From assembly GCF_000295955.2 (NCBI RefSeq), contig NZ_ALXE01000046.1:24669-88668 (forward strand): a stretch of DNA of 64,000 nucleotides, written 5' to 3'. The notes beneath the pieces were generated by a model that worked only from the letters and a program-made list of their open reading frames with translations, ran no database searches and was not told the DNA's origin. Within the stretch, counting starts at the first letter, position 1; the number at the start of each line of letters is the position of its first letter. This document shows positions 19,025-28,347 of this stretch, in pieces. Source of the stretch: Pantoea sp. A4 (lineage in GTDB: Bacteria > Pseudomonadota > Gammaproteobacteria > Enterobacterales > Enterobacteriaceae). The position numbers and the translations under genes are program-made.

Positions 19025-20479
19025 ATGCCTGCTGCGCTTAGTCCATCTGAAAAGGCGTTACTGCCGCTGATTGAGCAGTGGATCAACCAGCATCGCCCAC
19101 AGTTTATTGCCGATCTCGCCGGTTGGATTGCTCATGCCAGCATCAGCCGCGCCGATTTGTCCCGACCTGGTGCCCCGTTCGGCCCGGCATGTGCCGCACT
19201 GTTGCAGGACGTCTTAGCTCAGGCACAAACGGCTGGCTTTCGCACTGAAAACCACCAGGGCTATGCCGGAACCGTGGTTTACGGCCAACAGCAGTACGAG
19301 ATTGGATTGATCGCCCATCTGGATGTGGTGCCCGCAGGCGATAACTGGACATTTCCGCCGTTCCAGCTCACGCAACACGGAGATTTCCTCACGGGACGCG
19401 GTGTTGGCGATAATAAAGGCCCGGCCCTGATGAACCTGTATCTGCTGCGGTTACTGCGTGACCTTAACGTCCCGCTGCATCATAACCTGCGGTTGATTTA
19501 TGGCGTGGCTGAAGAGACCAACATGGCTGACCTTATCTGGTATCAGCAGCACGCGGCGATACCCGAGTATTCACTGGTCACCGATGGCTTTTTTCCGGTG
19601 AATCATGCGCAAAAAGGACAGCTGACCTTCACCCTGCGGCTGGAAGATGCCGGCGAACTGGCTGCCATACGCGCAGGCAGCGCCAGTAATTCAATTCCCG
19701 CCAACGCGGAGTTGATCGTTGACGAAGAAAGGATAAATAAACTCGTCGCTCAGCAAAAAAACAGACACCAATACGTGACATTGTCACATAATATTGTACG
19801 AGCCCAGGGGAGTGGCGGGCATGCCGCATGGCCCGAGGGTTCCACCAACGCCGCACTACGACTGCTGAGCGCCCCACTGTTGCTGGATTATTTACCCGTG
19901 CGGGAACAGCAGTTGGCACAGCAGCTCGTCAGCCTGTTTGCCTCCCCCCACGGGGCCGGTTTTAATCTCCGTCTGGAAGACGAGGCTTCAGGTAAACTGA
20001 CGCTTAACGCCGGATTATGGCAAGGCGATGGTTCAGAGACGTTACGCATCACCTGCGATGTTCGTTACCCTGTCACCTGGCGAGGTGAAGAGATTATCGC
20101 GCTGATACAAACGCAGATTGCAGGCTCTGAACTGGCGCTGGAAGATCAATGGGAGGATAGCGCACCGTTTTATCTGCCCGCGACCCATCCGGTTATTTCA
20201 CTGTTGCAAGAGAGCTGGAATGCGCTCAGCGGACGTGATGATCCCAGCTATGCCATGGGCGGTTTGACCTACTCGAAAGTTTTCCCCCGCGCGATAACCT
20301 TTGGCCCCGGTTATCAACCAACCGCTGAAAACACCCCTGACTTTCTCCCGCCGGGCCACGGTTTCCCCCATGCGGCAGATGAAACCCTGCATCTGCCCTC
20401 GCTGTTGCAGGCTTTACCTCACTATGTGATTGCATTAATTCGGCTGGATGCATGGTTACACCATCACCGGCAAAAATAA
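19025..20479 (+). CDS. M20 family metallodipeptidase (Sapep/PepV-like)
   Basis: Zinc peptidase, 484 residues. The metal and catalytic motifs are in order: IAHLDVVPAGDNW near 98 with the first His and Asp, GRGVGDNKGPA near 128 with the bridging Asp, AEETN near 161 with the general-base Glu pair, and a C-terminal GHGFPHAADE carrying the last His. A lid domain between 190 and 380 includes GSGGHAAWPEG. Such enzymes cut dipeptides in the cytosol, often beta-Ala- or D-configured ones. The ATG at 19025 has GGGGAGA upstream. It lies 86 bases after the hydroxyacid oxidase. Confidence 0.88.
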   Translation: MPAALSPSEKALLPLIEQWINQHRPQFIADLAGWIAHASISRADLSRPGAPFGPACAALLQDVLAQAQTAGFRTENHQGYAGTVVYGQQQYEIGLIAHLDVVPAGDNWTFPPFQLTQHGDFLTGRGVGDNKGPALMNLYLLRLLRDLNVPLHHNLRLIYGVAEETNMADLIWYQQHAAIPEYSLVTDGFFPVNHAQKGQLTFTLRLEDAGELAAIRAGSASNSIPANAELIVDEERINKLVAQQKNRHQYVTLSHNIVRAQGSGGHAAWPEGSTNAALRLLSAPLLLDYLPVREQQLAQQLVSLFASPHGAGFNLRLEDEASGKLTLNAGLWQGDGSETLRITCDVRYPVTWRGEEIIALIQTQIAGSELALEDQWEDSAPFYLPATHPVISLLQESWNALSGRDDPSYAMGGLTYSKVFPRAITFGPGYQPTAENTPDFLPPGHGFPHAADETLHLPSLLQALPHYVIALIRLDAWLHHHRQK

Positions 20480-20557
20480 GGCAGATTTCATGGCGAAAGT
20501 ATGATGAAGTGATGAGCATATGGATAAAGACGCTCTCCACGGACTCAGGTAAACATA

Positions 20558-21430
20558 ATGACAATGCTACTACCCCTGGCCTATTTACTGCTGGGTTGGC
20601 TCTGCGGTAAAACCCACTGGAATGTAAAAACTCCCGCCTCCTGGCTGTTAACGCGTTTTATTATTCCGTTGGTCATTATCTACAATCTCTCCACCCATTT
20701 CAGGAGCATGGCAGGCATTATTGTCGTCACCGCGCTGGCGATGGTATTGATGCTGATGCTGGCCCGCTGGCTTTGGGGTGATGCAGTGAAAGCGATGTGC
20801 TTTGCCTATCTCAATATTGGCTGGCTGGGCCTGCCGATTGCCAGCGCCCTGTTTGGCAATGATGCCGCAGCGATTATTATTGCCGCCTATGTTGGCAGCT
20901 CTTTAGTCGGTAATTCGCTGGGTGCCAGCATGCTTGCCAGTGATGCTTTTAGCCTGAAAAAAATCGTCCAGACGCCGCCCGTCATTGCACTGGCTATCGG
21001 TATTCTTCTGATTCCTGTTGGCCCTTGGATAACCCAATACGTTGACGGCATTTATCAGCTCGCCAAATTTCTGATGAGTTTCCTCGGTATGGCGGTGCTG
21101 GGTATCTGGCTGGCAAAAACGCCCTTGAACCGAGGCAATATCGGCGTGGAACTGAAAGCCTTTCTGCAACGTGCCGCTACCGTGTTTGTTCTTGTTTCAC
21201 TGCTTTATGTCTGCGCCCGCATCGGTCATTTCGCGCTGATAACCGATAACGCCGCCGTGCTCTATTTATTCTGTCTGCTGCCGCCTGCCGCCAATATCAT
21301 CGTGCTGGAAACCCACTACCTCGGCACCGGGCGCTCTGCCAGTATGATCACTTGCGGTACCTGCATTAGCCTGGTGGCGATTGCGCTTTACTCGCTGGCG
21401 ATTATTGGCGCCCGGCTGCTGGCGGCCTAA
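20558..21430 (+). CDS. AEC-family transporter (auxin efflux carrier/malate permease type)
   Basis: 290 residues with about ten hydrophobic helices in two five-helix halves, as in the AEC family of bile-acid/auxin-type carriers. Typical are the first helix LAYLLLGWLCGK, the LNIGWLGLPIASALFG segment and the closing LVAIALYSLAIIGARLL. Family substrates are dicarboxylates, amino acids or peptide-derived acids; here the neighbours (dipeptidase, GGT, hydroxyacid oxidase) suggest an amino-acid or hydroxyacid product. It sits 78 bases after the dipeptidase and 118 before the GGT. Confidence 0.83.
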   Translation: MTMLLPLAYLLLGWLCGKTHWNVKTPASWLLTRFIIPLVIIYNLSTHFRSMAGIIVVTALAMVLMLMLARWLWGDAVKAMCFAYLNIGWLGLPIASALFGNDAAAIIIAAYVGSSLVGNSLGASMLASDAFSLKKIVQTPPVIALAIGILLIPVGPWITQYVDGIYQLAKFLMSFLGMAVLGIWLAKTPLNRGNIGVELKAFLQRAATVFVLVSLLYVCARIGHFALITDNAAVLYLFCLLPPAANIIVLETHYLGTGRSASMITCGTCISLVAIALYSLAIIGARLLAA

Positions 21431-21548
21431 GCTTGATCTTGCATTAACTCAGCAGAATTATTTGTTTTCCGCTCAGGCGTAAAGCCGTTTTACTGCCTGC
21501 AATCCTGCGCAGAACAACGGTGCGGGCAACTGATGTGGAGATTCATGC

Positions 21549-23171
21549 ATGGCATTCAACTGGGAAAATCCCTATCCCTCCGTACGTACCCCGTTATTCG
21601 CACGTAATGTGGTTGCGACTTCTCACCCTCTGGCGGCCCAGGCGGGGACTCGCGCTCTGCTCAGTGGCGGCAACGCCGTCGATGCCGCGATCGCCGCAGC
21701 CGCAACGCTTACGGTGGTTGAACCCGTCTCAAACGGGCTGGGGAGCGATGCTTTTGCTATGGTCTGGGATGGCAAGCAGCTGCATGGTCTTAACAGTTCT
21801 GGTCCCGCCCCAGCCAGTTGGTCGCTGGAAGGATTTGCACAACGTTACGGCAGAGATGGCCAGGCCCTGGCAAAATTGCCGCAGCGCGGTTGGGACACCG
21901 TCACCGTTCCCGGTGCGGTGGCAGCCTGGGGTGCGCTGCATCATCGCTTTGGCCGGTTGCCGTTTTCCCGGCTAATGGAAACTGCCTGTGAAATCGCTGA
22001 ACGCGGAGTCACCATCGCCCCACGGGTGGCGCAAAAGTGGCAGGCCGCCGCCCCACTGCTGGCGGATCAACCCGGTTATGCGGACACATTTCTCCCTGAT
22101 GGGCGCGCACCGCGTACCGGCGAGAAGTTTGTGATGCCGGGTGCTGCCAGAACACTGCGGCTTCTGGCCGATCGTGGCTACCGCGATTTTTATCAAGGAG
22201 AAGCAGCGGAAGCGATAGTCAGTTGGGCAAGAAAAACCGGGGGACAGATAACGCTGGAAGATCTGGCGGGTTATCAGCCGGAGTGGGTGAATCCGATCGG
22301 TCAGCGCTATCGCGGTTATGACCTGTTTGAGCTACCGCCAAACGGCCAGGGGATTGCAGCCCTGATGGCGCTAGGGATTCTGGAGCACTTTGATCTCAGG
22401 AGTCTGCCGCTGGATGGTGCGGCCTCACAGCATCTGCAAATCGAAGCGATGAAACTCGCTTTTGCCGACTTATATCGCTACGTCGCCGATCCACGCAGTA
22501 TGGCCATCACACCCGAGCAAATGCTGGAACCTGACTATCTGGCCCGACGAGCAAGGCAAATTAATTTACATCAGGCTGCACGGCCCCAACCGGGTATGCC
22601 TGCCAGCGGCGGAACCGTCTACCTCACCACCGCGGATGAAAGTGGCATGATGGTCTCTTTTATCCAGTCAAATTTCATGGGATTCGGCTCCGGTGTCGTG
22701 GTGCCGGAATACGGTATCAGCTTACAGAATCGCGGTGCGGGCTTCTCAAACGATCCTAAATCCGCAAATGCTTTAGCCGCCGGGAAGCGCCCCTTCCACA
22801 CCATTATCCCCGGTTTTTTGTTTAAGGACGGACAGCCACAAATGAGCTTCGGGGTGATGGGCGGAGACATGCAACCACAGGGTCATGTGCAAACCCTGGT
22901 GCGAATGCTGGATTATCAACAGCAACCACAGGCCGCCTGCGATGCCCCTCGCTGGAAGGTTAATCGGGATTTCACTCTCGATCTGGAACAGGGGTTTGAC
23001 CCTGCGGTGGGAGACGCCTTGCGTCAACAAGGACATGAATTAAAGTCAGTCTATGACAGTTACATGGACTTTGGTTCAGGGCAGTTTATCTGGCGATTGT
23101 CACAGGACCCTGAGCGTGGCTATGTTGCGGCCAGTGACAGCCGACGTGACGGGCAGGCCGTAGGATTTTAA
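21549..23171 (+). CDS. Gamma-glutamyltransferase family protein, apparently cytosolic (YwrD-like)
   Basis: Ntn-hydrolase of the GGT family, 540 residues. It should self-cleave before the nucleophile Thr at about residue 356, first residue of TVYLTTAD, aligning with TTHxSxxD of classical GGTs. Other family marks are GGNAVDAAIAAAATLTVVEP near 40, GLGSDAFAMVW, and the C-terminal MGGDMQPQGHVQ. Unlike periplasmic GGT there is no signal peptide: it begins MAFNWENPYPSVRTP. Possible substrates are gamma-glutamyl or acyl amides (some relatives are acylases). Last gene of the plus-strand group. Confidence 0.88.
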   Translation: MAFNWENPYPSVRTPLFARNVVATSHPLAAQAGTRALLSGGNAVDAAIAAAATLTVVEPVSNGLGSDAFAMVWDGKQLHGLNSSGPAPASWSLEGFAQRYGRDGQALAKLPQRGWDTVTVPGAVAAWGALHHRFGRLPFSRLMETACEIAERGVTIAPRVAQKWQAAAPLLADQPGYADTFLPDGRAPRTGEKFVMPGAARTLRLLADRGYRDFYQGEAAEAIVSWARKTGGQITLEDLAGYQPEWVNPIGQRYRGYDLFELPPNGQGIAALMALGILEHFDLRSLPLDGAASQHLQIEAMKLAFADLYRYVADPRSMAITPEQMLEPDYLARRARQINLHQAARPQPGMPASGGTVYLTTADESGMMVSFIQSNFMGFGSGVVVPEYGISLQNRGAGFSNDPKSANALAAGKRPFHTIIPGFLFKDGQPQMSFGVMGGDMQPQGHVQTLVRMLDYQQQPQAACDAPRWKVNRDFTLDLEQGFDPAVGDALRQQGHELKSVYDSYMDFGSGQFIWRLSQDPERGYVAASDSRRDGQAVGF

Positions 23172-23174
23172 CGT

Positions 23175-23198
23175 CGTCCCTGCCATCAGGCAGGGACG
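23175..23198. terminator. Terminator hairpin between convergent GGT and GntP-family genes
   Basis: CGTCCCTGCC and GGCAGGGACG make a perfect 10-bp stem with an ATCA loop in the 37-base gap between the two convergent stop codons. No strong T run follows, but the position and stability suggest a shared bidirectional terminator. Confidence 0.65.
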
Positions 23199-23208
23199 TG
23201 GAAAACAC

Positions 23209-24564
23209 TTAGAGGAACGCCCACAGTAGCCAGGTCAGGGCAAAACCGGTAATGCCCATGATCGTGGTCAGTACGGTCCAGGTTTTCAGGCCATCGGCCA
23301 CAGACAGGCCGAGGTAACGGGTCACTACCCAGAAACCAGCATCGTTTACATGTGACAGACCGAGGCCACCAAAACAGGCCGCCAGCGTCACCAGCACGCG
23401 CTCCATATCGTTGACACCGCTCACCGCTGAGGTTAACAGCCCGCTGGTGGTGAGAATGGCCACCGTTGCAGACCCCTGTGAAGCACGCAGCGCCAGAGAG
23501 AGGATAAATGCAGCGGGTACCAGAGGCAGGTGCAGCGTTTCCAACGTGACGGCCAGCGCTTTACCCACGCCAGACTCCACCAGCACCTTACCGAAGGCAC
23601 CGCCCGCACCCGCAACCAGAATCACACTGGCGGAACCTGGGATCGCACGACCCGTCAGATCTTCCAGTTTGTCTTTGCTCCAGCCACGGCGCACGCCCAA
23701 CAGCCATGCTGCCAGCGCCAGCGCAATCAGCAGAGCAATCGGTGGTGTGCCAATGACGGTCATCACTTTACGCAGTACAGAGTCTTCGGCTAACACCGAG
23801 TGAGAAACCGTTCCCAGCACAATCAACAGAATCGGGATAACGATCAGGCCAGCAATCGTCAGCGCACCCGGTGGTTTAGGCTGATCTTTCTCCACCACAC
23901 CTTCTGGTTTCGCCAGTTGCAGGTTCTCCAGCACTTCCACCGAGAGTTGATAATTACGACGGTTCATTCCTTTAGCGACGTAGTAACCCACAGCACCCAC
24001 GGGAATCGATACCGCAATGCCCAACAGCATCAGCCAGCCCATATCGGTATGTAAGATCCCGGCGGCCGCGGCAGCCCCTGGGTGCGTCGGCAATGCCACG
24101 TGAACCGTCAGCATCACGCCCGCCATTGGCAGACCGAACTTGATCGGCGAGACGCGTGCCACTTTGGCGAAACCGTAAATCAGTGGGATCACGATGATAA
24201 AGCCCACTTCAAAGAACACCGGAATGCCAAGAATAAATGCCGCCATCGTCAGCGCCGCAATGGTGCGCTTAATGCCCAGCGACTTGCTGAAACGCTGCGC
24301 CAGTGATTCCGCGCCGCCGGAGGCTTCGATCACTGCGCCCAGCATCGCCCCCAGCACGATAATAATCGCGATATGGCCAAGTAAATTACCCATGCCACTC
24401 ATGATCACTTCCATGATCTTATCAGTCGGAATGCCAGTGGCGAGGGCCACTAACAAACTCACAATTAACAACGAAACAAACGGATGGACTTTTGCTTTAA
24501 TGACCAACAACAGCAGGATAAATATGCTGGCGGTCGCGATGGTTAATAGCAACGCGGTGGACAT
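23209..24564 (-). CDS. GntP-family acid-sugar permease (YgbN-like)
   Basis: Inner-membrane proton symporter of the gluconate permease family, 451 residues, about 12-14 helices. Typical family sequence includes KVHPFVSLLIVSLLVALATGIP, the HPGAAAAAGIL loop and GGLGLSHVNDAGFWVV. Last gene of the otn cluster, where it probably imports D-erythronate, D-threonate or L-threonate. The order regulator, ltnD, otnK, otnC, otnI, permease matches E. coli ygbI-ygbN. A 115-base gap with a hairpin separates it from otnI, which may set a lower expression level. Confidence 0.88.
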   Translation of the reverse strand: MSTALLLTIATASIFILLLLVIKAKVHPFVSLLIVSLLVALATGIPTDKIMEVIMSGMGNLLGHIAIIIVLGAMLGAVIEASGGAESLAQRFSKSLGIKRTIAALTMAAFILGIPVFFEVGFIIVIPLIYGFAKVARVSPIKFGLPMAGVMLTVHVALPTHPGAAAAAGILHTDMGWLMLLGIAVSIPVGAVGYYVAKGMNRRNYQLSVEVLENLQLAKPEGVVEKDQPKPPGALTIAGLIVIPILLIVLGTVSHSVLAEDSVLRKVMTVIGTPPIALLIALALAAWLLGVRRGWSKDKLEDLTGRAIPGSASVILVAGAGGAFGKVLVESGVGKALAVTLETLHLPLVPAAFILSLALRASQGSATVAILTTSGLLTSAVSGVNDMERVLVTLAACFGGLGLSHVNDAGFWVVTRYLGLSVADGLKTWTVLTTIMGITGFALTWLLWAFL

Positions 24565-24642
24565 GGTAAACCTCGGGTATCGTTATCGTTTTATAATCAA
24601 TCGGGTACAGAGCGCCCTGGTGTAGGCAGAGGTTACAAACAG

Positions 24643-24662
24643 ACCGGTGCGTTAACACCGGT
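24643..24662 (-). other. Hairpin between otnI and the GntP-family permease
   Basis: ACCGGTG and CACCGGT pair perfectly around a six-base loop, in the 115-base gap of an otherwise tightly packed operon. With no T run after it, an mRNA-processing or partial-termination role is more likely than full termination. Confidence 0.45.
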
Positions 24663-24679
24663 ATCAGCACACTTTTCGG

Positions 24680-25465
24680 TCAGGCTTTTTTTGCCCACGG
24701 CTGGAACCAGCCGAGCCCCTCAAGCGTGGTGGTGCGTGGGATGTATTCGCAGCCGATCCAGCCGCTGTAGCCCACTTCATCCAGCAGCTTAAACAGCCAT
24801 GGATAATTGATTTCGCCCTCATCAGGCTCGTGACGGTCCGGCGCGGAGGCAATCTGGATGTGGCGATAACGACCGGCGTTATCGCGGATCAAACGGCTGA
24901 GGTTGCCATCCACCAGTTGGGCGTGGAACAGATCCAGCTGCGTGAACACATTCGGTCGGTCGATACGCGCGGCAATATCCAGCGTCTGATACTGGCTGGC
25001 ATAGAGATAACCCGGTTTGGTTTTCGGATTCAGCGCTTCAAGCAGCAGTGCAATACCATGCGGTGCAAAGCGTTCTGCCGCATAGTGCATGTTGCTGATA
25101 AAGGTCTCTACGTAGGCCTCACGCGAAGCCTCCTCGGGGACCACAGAAGCCATCACGTGAACTTGCGGTACGCCTAATACCAGCGCATATTCCAGGGCGC
25201 GATCGATATCCGCTCTGGCATCAGCTTCACGTCCAGGCGTCGCCGCCAGCCCCCACTCTCCAGCGGCAACATTGCCCGGTGCCGTGTTAAACAGCACCAG
25301 CTTCAGCTGATTGTCATCCAGCAGCTGTTTTAACTGCGTAGCGGGATAGTCATACGGAAACAGAAATTCGACCGCGGTGAAACCCGCTGCGGCTGCGGCG
25401 GCAAAACGTTCAAGAAACGGCACTTCCGTGAACATCATGGATAAATTGGCTGCAAACTTTGGCAT
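24680..25465 (-). CDS. otnI: 2-oxo-tetronate isomerase (hydroxypyruvate isomerase family)
   Basis: TIM-barrel xylose-isomerase-like enzyme, 261 residues, that interconverts 2-oxo- and 3-oxo-tetronates so that both enter OtnK. Family marks are FAANLSMMFTEVPFLERF at the start, EALNPKTKPGYL around the metal-binding Glu, QLDLFHAQLVDGNL and the final GCEYIPRTTTLEGLGW. It starts one base inside the otnC stop (TGATG), so translation is coupled. The assignment to OtnI rather than Hyi rests on the OtnK-OtnC neighbours. Confidence 0.92.
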   Translation of the reverse strand: MPKFAANLSMMFTEVPFLERFAAAAAAGFTAVEFLFPYDYPATQLKQLLDDNQLKLVLFNTAPGNVAAGEWGLAATPGREADARADIDRALEYALVLGVPQVHVMASVVPEEASREAYVETFISNMHYAAERFAPHGIALLLEALNPKTKPGYLYASQYQTLDIAARIDRPNVFTQLDLFHAQLVDGNLSRLIRDNAGRYRHIQIASAPDRHEPDEGEINYPWLFKLLDEVGYSGWIGCEYIPRTTTLEGLGWFQPWAKKA

Positions 25466-26091
25466 CAGTAATTCCTTAATTCCGCAACTTCTTCAGGGGT
25501 GAGATAACGAATCGCGCGGTCACCCAGGGTGAACATCAGTCGCGCCGTCTCCTCCAGCTCTTCCGTATTGTTGGCCGCTTCACGCAGGGATTTACCCACG
25601 ACCACCGGACCATGATTCGCTAACAAGAAGGCGCTGTAGCGGCTGGCCAACTGCGCCAGATCCTGCGCCAGTCGGTCATCACCTGGCTTGTAGTAAGGCA
25701 CCACAGGCACATCGCCTACGCGCATCACCACGTAAGGGGTAAACGGACGAATGCAGTTTTCAGTGTCCAGCCCTTCCAGGCAGGAGAGCGCCGTCAGATA
25801 GTGGCTGTGCAGATGCACCACCGCTTTGCATTCTGGATTGTTCAGATACAGCGCACGGTGAAAGGCGATCTCTTTCGAGGGTTTATCGCCGGAAATCCAT
25901 TCGCCCTGTAGTGTCACTTTGGACAGGCGATCGGCTTCCAGCTCACCAAGACAAGACCCGGTTGGCGTCGCTAACAGATTGCCATCTTCCAGCAACAGCG
26001 ACAGATTTCCTGCCGAGCCGGTGGCATAGCCGCGATCAAAAAATGAGGCACCGAGCTTCACCATTTCCAGACGAGCTTGTTGTTCGGTCAC
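25465..26091 (-). CDS. otnC: 3-oxo-tetronate 4-phosphate decarboxylase (class II aldolase family)
   Basis: Zn-dependent class II aldolase/adducin-fold enzyme, 208 residues, converting 3-oxo-tetronate 4-phosphate to dihydroxyacetone phosphate and CO2. Metal ligands are seen in VVHLHSHYLTALS and in LLANHGPVVVGK, and the phosphate-binding stretch is RGYATGSAGNLS. Its start overlaps the otnK stop by four bases (ATGA). L-fuculose-phosphate aldolase is the generic alternative, but the operon points to OtnC. Confidence 0.92.
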   Translation of the reverse strand: MTEQQARLEMVKLGASFFDRGYATGSAGNLSLLLEDGNLLATPTGSCLGELEADRLSKVTLQGEWISGDKPSKEIAFHRALYLNNPECKAVVHLHSHYLTALSCLEGLDTENCIRPFTPYVVMRVGDVPVVPYYKPGDDRLAQDLAQLASRYSAFLLANHGPVVVGKSLREAANNTEELEETARLMFTLGDRAIRYLTPEEVAELRNY

Positions 26092-27353
26092 TGTGAAAAC
26101 TCCGTTTGTGCGCGGCGGAAGAATTGCTCATCGCCAAAATTGCCCGATTTCAATGCCAGCGACAGCGGCTGGTGAATATCACGCACCCAGGGAACCCCAG
26201 GAGAGATGGTCGGGCCGATGTGGAAAGCGGTGACGCCCAGACTCTGCGCCACCACCCCAGAGGTTTCTCCCCCGGCGACGATAAAGCGCTGCCAGCCTCT
26301 TGCCTGCAACTCGCGGGTCACTGCAGCAAATAACTGTTCAACTGCATGACTACTACGCTCGGCTCCGTATTGCTGCTGGATCAGCTGCAATTGCTGGGCA
26401 TCTGCGGTAGCGAACAACAACGGGGCCAACGATTGGTCGCTGTTGGCAACCACCCAGTCACACAGTTCCTGAGCATACGCGGAGGCATTCTCCAGGCAGC
26501 GCACCACATCCACTTCATGAGCGGGTGCCTGTTGACGATAGGCATTAACCTGTTTGTTGGTCATCTGGGAGCAAGACCCAGAGATGACCACGGCGCGGGC
26601 ACCCTGTGGACGGCCAGCATTCTCAGCAGCCCGGCTATTGCTGCCAGGTTGCGCCCATTGACGCGCCAGACCAATCGCCAGACCCGATCCTCCCGTAACC
26701 AGGCGCATATCACGCAGGGCTTCCCCCTGAACCAACAGGTGCTGTTCGTTCAGCGTATCCAGCGCGACATAGTTAATCCCCTGCGCTTTCAACTCGGCAA
26801 GCCTGGTGCGGACGGCTTCCACGCCTTGATCCAGGATCGGAGCCGCGATCAATCCGGCTTTACCCTGTGACTGACGCTCCATCAATCGCAGCAAGTTGCT
26901 GTCGGTCATTGGCGTCACGGGGTGGTGACGCATACCCGAATCAGACAGCAGCTGTTCACCGACAAACAGATGACCGAGATAAACAGTACGGCCATTCACC
27001 GGCAACGCCGGACAGATCACCGTTTGCGTCTCGCCCAGCTCCGCTAATAACGCATCGGTTACCGGGCCAATGTTGCCTTTTTCAGTGCTGTCGAAAGTAG
27101 AGCAGTATTTGAAGTAAAAACGGTCACAGCCTTGTGCCTGCAACCAACGTAAGGCTGCCAGCGACTGCTCCACCGCTTCATTGACCGGATTAGAACGCGA
27201 CTTCAGGCTAATGACGATAGCTTCCGCCGTCAGGGTGTCATGCTGCTGCGGCACACCGTTGAACTGGATGGTGGATAGCCCGTTTTGCACCAGGAAGCTG
27301 GCGATGTCGGTCGCGCCGGTAAAGTCGTCGGCAATGACTCCTAAGCGTGTCAT
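26088..27353 (-). CDS. otnK: 3-oxo-tetronate kinase (DUF1537/four-carbon acid sugar kinase)
   Basis: Phosphorylates 3-oxo-tetronate at O4, 421 residues. The N-terminal DUF1537 domain has LGVIADDFTGATDIASFL with the acid-sugar-binding Asp residues; the C-terminal nucleotide domain shows VISGSCSQMT, VAGGETSGVV and SPGVPWVR, ending in ALKSGNFGDEQFF. It overlaps ltnD by four bases and otnC by four bases. This is one of two DUF1537 kinases in the window; the other, at 43404, has a fused PTS IIB domain. Confidence 0.94.
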   Translation of the reverse strand: MTRLGVIADDFTGATDIASFLVQNGLSTIQFNGVPQQHDTLTAEAIVISLKSRSNPVNEAVEQSLAALRWLQAQGCDRFYFKYCSTFDSTEKGNIGPVTDALLAELGETQTVICPALPVNGRTVYLGHLFVGEQLLSDSGMRHHPVTPMTDSNLLRLMERQSQGKAGLIAAPILDQGVEAVRTRLAELKAQGINYVALDTLNEQHLLVQGEALRDMRLVTGGSGLAIGLARQWAQPGSNSRAAENAGRPQGARAVVISGSCSQMTNKQVNAYRQQAPAHEVDVVRCLENASAYAQELCDWVVANSDQSLAPLLFATADAQQLQLIQQQYGAERSSHAVEQLFAAVTRELQARGWQRFIVAGGETSGVVAQSLGVTAFHIGPTISPGVPWVRDIHQPLSLALKSGNFGDEQFFRRAQTEFSQ

Positions 27354-28255
27354 GCTGACTCCTTGCCTTGTGGCAAAGTAATCCCGCTGAAAATCTTAAT
27401 CACAGCGCTGTCATCTTCACGGCCGTGGCCGGCATTGCTGGCCTCGGTAAACATGTTGAGTGCGGTAGACGCCAGTGGCAGCGGGAAATGCAGCGATTTC
27501 GCCGTTTCCGCGACCAGGTTCAGGTCTTTCACAAAGATATCAACCGCTGATTTCGGGCTGTAATCGCCATCAACCACATGACGCATACGGTTCTCAAACA
27601 TCCATGAGTTACCTGCGGCGTTTGTGACCACGTCATACATAGTGTCCAGCGGAATGCCAGCACGCGCGGCGAGGGCCATCGCTTCGGCACCCACGGCAAT
27701 ATGCACGCCTGCCAGCAGTTGGTGAATAATTTTTACCGTGGAGCCAAGGCCAATGTCGCTTCCTACGCGATAAACTTTTGCCGCCACCGCATCCAACACC
27801 GGCTGAAGGCGTTCAAAGGCCGCATCACTACCGGAAGCCATCACTGTCATATCGCCGGTTGCTGCTTTTGCCGCACCACCAGAAACCGGGGCATCCAGCA
27901 TCAGCAGCTGATGCTGTGCCAGCTGCTGTTCAATCTGCTGCGCATCCTGAGCGGAAATGGTGGAAGAAACCATCACGACCGTGCCTGGCTTTAATTTCGC
28001 TGCTAACCCGTTGTCACCAAACAGGATGCCTTTTACCTGAGCGGCGTTAACCACCAGCAGCAGCACCGCATCCAACTGATCAACGAAGCTGTCTGCTGAG
28101 GTTTGCGCATCACGCGCGCCAGCCTGACGCAGTGCTTCCAGCGCTACCGGGTTCAGGTCTACACCCCAGGTGTTTAAACCTGCGCGAATACAAGAGGTTG
28201 CAGCCCCCATTCCCATAGAACCTAAACCGATAACACAGACATTTGAGAGTGGCAC
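27350..28255 (-). CDS. ltnD: L-threonate dehydrogenase (beta-hydroxyacid dehydrogenase family)
   Basis: NAD-dependent oxidation of L-threonate to 2-oxo-tetronate, 301 residues. The Rossmann dinucleotide motif VIGLGSMGMGAA opens the protein, the substrate loop is LDAPVSGGAAKAATGDMTVMASG, and the catalytic Lys lies in GSTVKIIHQLL. It is the first gene of the otn operon and E. coli ygbJ is its counterpart. Tartronate semialdehyde reductase is the close paralogue, but context favours LtnD. Confidence 0.92.
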   Translation of the reverse strand: MPLSNVCVIGLGSMGMGAATSCIRAGLNTWGVDLNPVALEALRQAGARDAQTSADSFVDQLDAVLLLVVNAAQVKGILFGDNGLAAKLKPGTVVMVSSTISAQDAQQIEQQLAQHQLLMLDAPVSGGAAKAATGDMTVMASGSDAAFERLQPVLDAVAAKVYRVGSDIGLGSTVKIIHQLLAGVHIAVGAEAMALAARAGIPLDTMYDVVTNAAGNSWMFENRMRHVVDGDYSPKSAVDIFVKDLNLVAETAKSLHFPLPLASTALNMFTEASNAGHGREDDSAVIKIFSGITLPQGKESA

Positions 28256-28330
28256 TGTCGGCCTCCGCTGTTAAATTAAGTGATTATTTGTTCGATACTG
28301 TTAATCCTGCCAGCTTATCCGCAGCCGAAA

Positions 28331-28346
28331 TGTGCCAGGTATCACA
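28331..28346. promoter_or_regulatory. CRP-like site upstream of the otn operon
   Basis: TGTGC-CAGGTA-TCACA matches the CRP consensus TGTGA-N6-TCACA in nine of ten fixed bases. It lies about 85 bases before the ltnD start, in the 258-base gap shared with the divergent DeoR gene. Catabolite activation of an acid-sugar operon is plausible. Confidence 0.6.
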
Positions 28347-28347
28347 G

